Below, piece after piece: positions 13,673 to 14,781 of a DNA stretch of 14,781 nt. Positions within the stretch are counted from its first letter, which is position 1. Each line of letters starts with the position of its first letter. The DNA is from Proteocatella sp049670425. GTDB taxonomy: Bacteria; Bacillota; Clostridia; Peptostreptococcales; Filifactoraceae. The stretch spans positions 1 through 14,781 of the forward strand of contig JBATTG010000155.1 of assembly GCA_049670425.1 (NCBI GenBank), written 5' to 3'. The notes under the pieces were generated by a model. The model saw only the letters and a program-made list of their open reading frames with translations, was not told the origin of the DNA and made no database searches. The translations under genes and the position numbers were made by a program.

Positions 13673-14781
13673 ATGAATTTAAGAAGTCATCAGGTAACAA
13701 GAGGGGTTGAAAGAGCCCCCCACCGCTCACTTTTTTATGCAATGGGCTATACTGAAGAAGAACTAAACAGACCACTTATCGGCGTAGTTTCGGCTCACAG
13801 TGAAATCGTTCCAGGCCATATCCACCTTGACAGGATTGCCGAGGCTGTAAAAGCAGGCATCAGGATGGCGGGCGGAACCCCAATACTGATTCCTGCCATA
13901 GGCGTCTGCGATGGAATCTCAATGGGTCACTCTGGCATGAGATACTCCCTTGCATCCAGAGAGCTTATTGCCGACTCCGTGGAAACCATGGCCAATGCCC
14001 ACTGCTTCGATGGACTGGTTCTCGTTCCAAACTGCGACAAAATCGTTCCTGGGATGATTATGGGCGCTACTAGAATAAATATACCTTCCATCGTTGTAAG
14101 CGGCGGACCCATGATGGCTGGAAAAAACGAAGGCAGGGACATAAGCCTTTCCACGCTTTTTGAAGCCGTAGGTGCAAGAAAGGCAAACCTTATAAACGAC
14201 AGCGAGCTTGATGCCTTTGAAAAAGGCGCCTGCCCTGGATGTGGCTCATGCGCTGGAATGTATACGGCAAACAGCATGAACTGCCTGTCCGAAGCCTTAG
14301 GGCTCGCCCTTCCTGGAAACGGGACCATCCCGGCAGTTCACAGCCTCAGGACCCATCTTGCAAAAAAATCCGGAATGAAAATAATGGAACTCGTGGAAAG
14401 AGATATAAAGCCACGGGATATCCTGACAATAAAAGCTTTTAGAAATGCCCTGAGCGCCGAAATGGCACTTGGCTGTTCTACAAACAGCGTGCTTCATCTA
14501 CTGGCAATAGCAAATGAAGCCCAGGTAGATCTTGATTTAGAACTGATAAATGAGATAAGCTCCAGCATTCCTAACCTTTGCCATCTGGCACCTGCAGGTG
14601 ATTTTCACATTCAGAATCTTAACGATGCCGGTGGAATAAGTGCCGTGTACAGCGAGCTTGACAAGAAGGGCTTAATTGACACCTCTCTTATTACCGCTAC
14701 AGGAAAAACTCTTGCTGAAAACATCAGCGGCATAACTAACAAAAGACCCGACGTAATAAGACCAATCGAAGACCCTTACAG
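13673..14781 (+). CDS. ilvD: Dihydroxy-acid dehydratase, partial (3' end cut)
   Basis: The first 369 codons of a protein that normally has about 550 residues; it runs off the right edge without a stop. It dehydrates the dihydroxy acids to 2-oxoisovalerate and 3-methyl-2-oxovalerate. Visible motifs are CDGISMGHSGMRYSL (79 on), where Asp80 is a likely metal ligand, VPNCDKIVPGM with cluster ligand Cys121 and Lys123, and CPGCGSCAGM with Cys187, Cys190 and Cys193. Where many [2Fe-2S] dehydratases have a PCNxH motif, this one has EIVPGHIHLD without cysteine, as in forms believed to carry an oxygen-sensitive [4Fe-4S] cluster; that is inference and fits an anaerobe. AGGAGG overlaps the ilvC stop codon and lies 5 bases before the ATG. 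Confidence 0.96.
   Translation, partial: MNLRSHQVTRGVERAPHRSLFYAMGYTEEELNRPLIGVVSAHSEIVPGHIHLDRIAEAVKAGIRMAGGTPILIPAIGVCDGISMGHSGMRYSLASRELIADSVETMANAHCFDGLVLVPNCDKIVPGMIMGATRINIPSIVVSGGPMMAGKNEGRDISLSTLFEAVGARKANLINDSELDAFEKGACPGCGSCAGMYTANSMNCLSEALGLALPGNGTIPAVHSLRTHLAKKSGMKIMELVERDIKPRDILTIKAFRNALSAEMALGCSTNSVLHLLAIANEAQVDLDLELINEISSSIPNLCHLAPAGDFHIQNLNDAGGISAVYSELDKKGLIDTSLITATGKTLAENISGITNKRPDVIRPIEDPY

Overview
The window looks like a chromosomal segment from a low-GC, Gram-positive anaerobe of the Clostridia type. The signs are A+T-rich intergenic DNA, strong AGGAGG ribosome binding sites, a T-box leader, a LytTR/GHKL two-component pair and two in-frame UGA codons that read as selenocysteine. 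I cannot name the genus. No gene for selenocysteine synthesis or insertion lies in the window, so that machinery must be encoded elsewhere.

Region 1 (about 1-4215, minus strand) is one compact operon and the most notable part. In transcription order it holds a thioredoxin-like selenoprotein with a U-P-S-C motif, a COG0701-type permease, a membrane-anchored extracytoplasmic protein ending in Cys-Cys, a substrate-binding lipoprotein rich in cysteine, a substrate-binding-like selenoprotein with adjacent Cys-Sec, and an ABC permease cut by the window edge. Ordinary gene calling would break both selenoproteins at the UGA. Each UGA is followed at the right distance by a hairpin with a GGG-containing apical loop, as expected of a bacterial SECIS element. 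The gene set matches what I recall from NCBI family names as the Sao (selenocysteine-assisted organometal) system: saoT, saoE, saoC, saoX, saoB, saoP. Its proposed role in handling thiol-reactive organometals is a prediction; I know of no experimental proof.

Region 2 (4216-7018, minus strand) holds an A+T-rich leader for the sao operon, a terminator, a GHKL histidine kinase and LytTR response regulator in one operon with a good promoter, a second terminator, and a possible small two-helix membrane protein whose start is unclear.

Region 3 (7238-9702, minus strand) holds a nitroreductase-family protein, then a beta-carbonic anhydrase and a PLP-dependent aminotransferase that form a close pair with a likely promoter of their own.

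Region 4 (10026-14781, plus strand) is a branched-chain amino acid operon. A promoter drives a complete T-box leader with competing antiterminator and terminator, followed by ilvB, ilvN, ilvC and the first two thirds of ilvD. Together they take pyruvate (or pyruvate plus 2-oxobutyrate) to the keto acid precursors of valine, leucine and isoleucine under control by tRNA charging.
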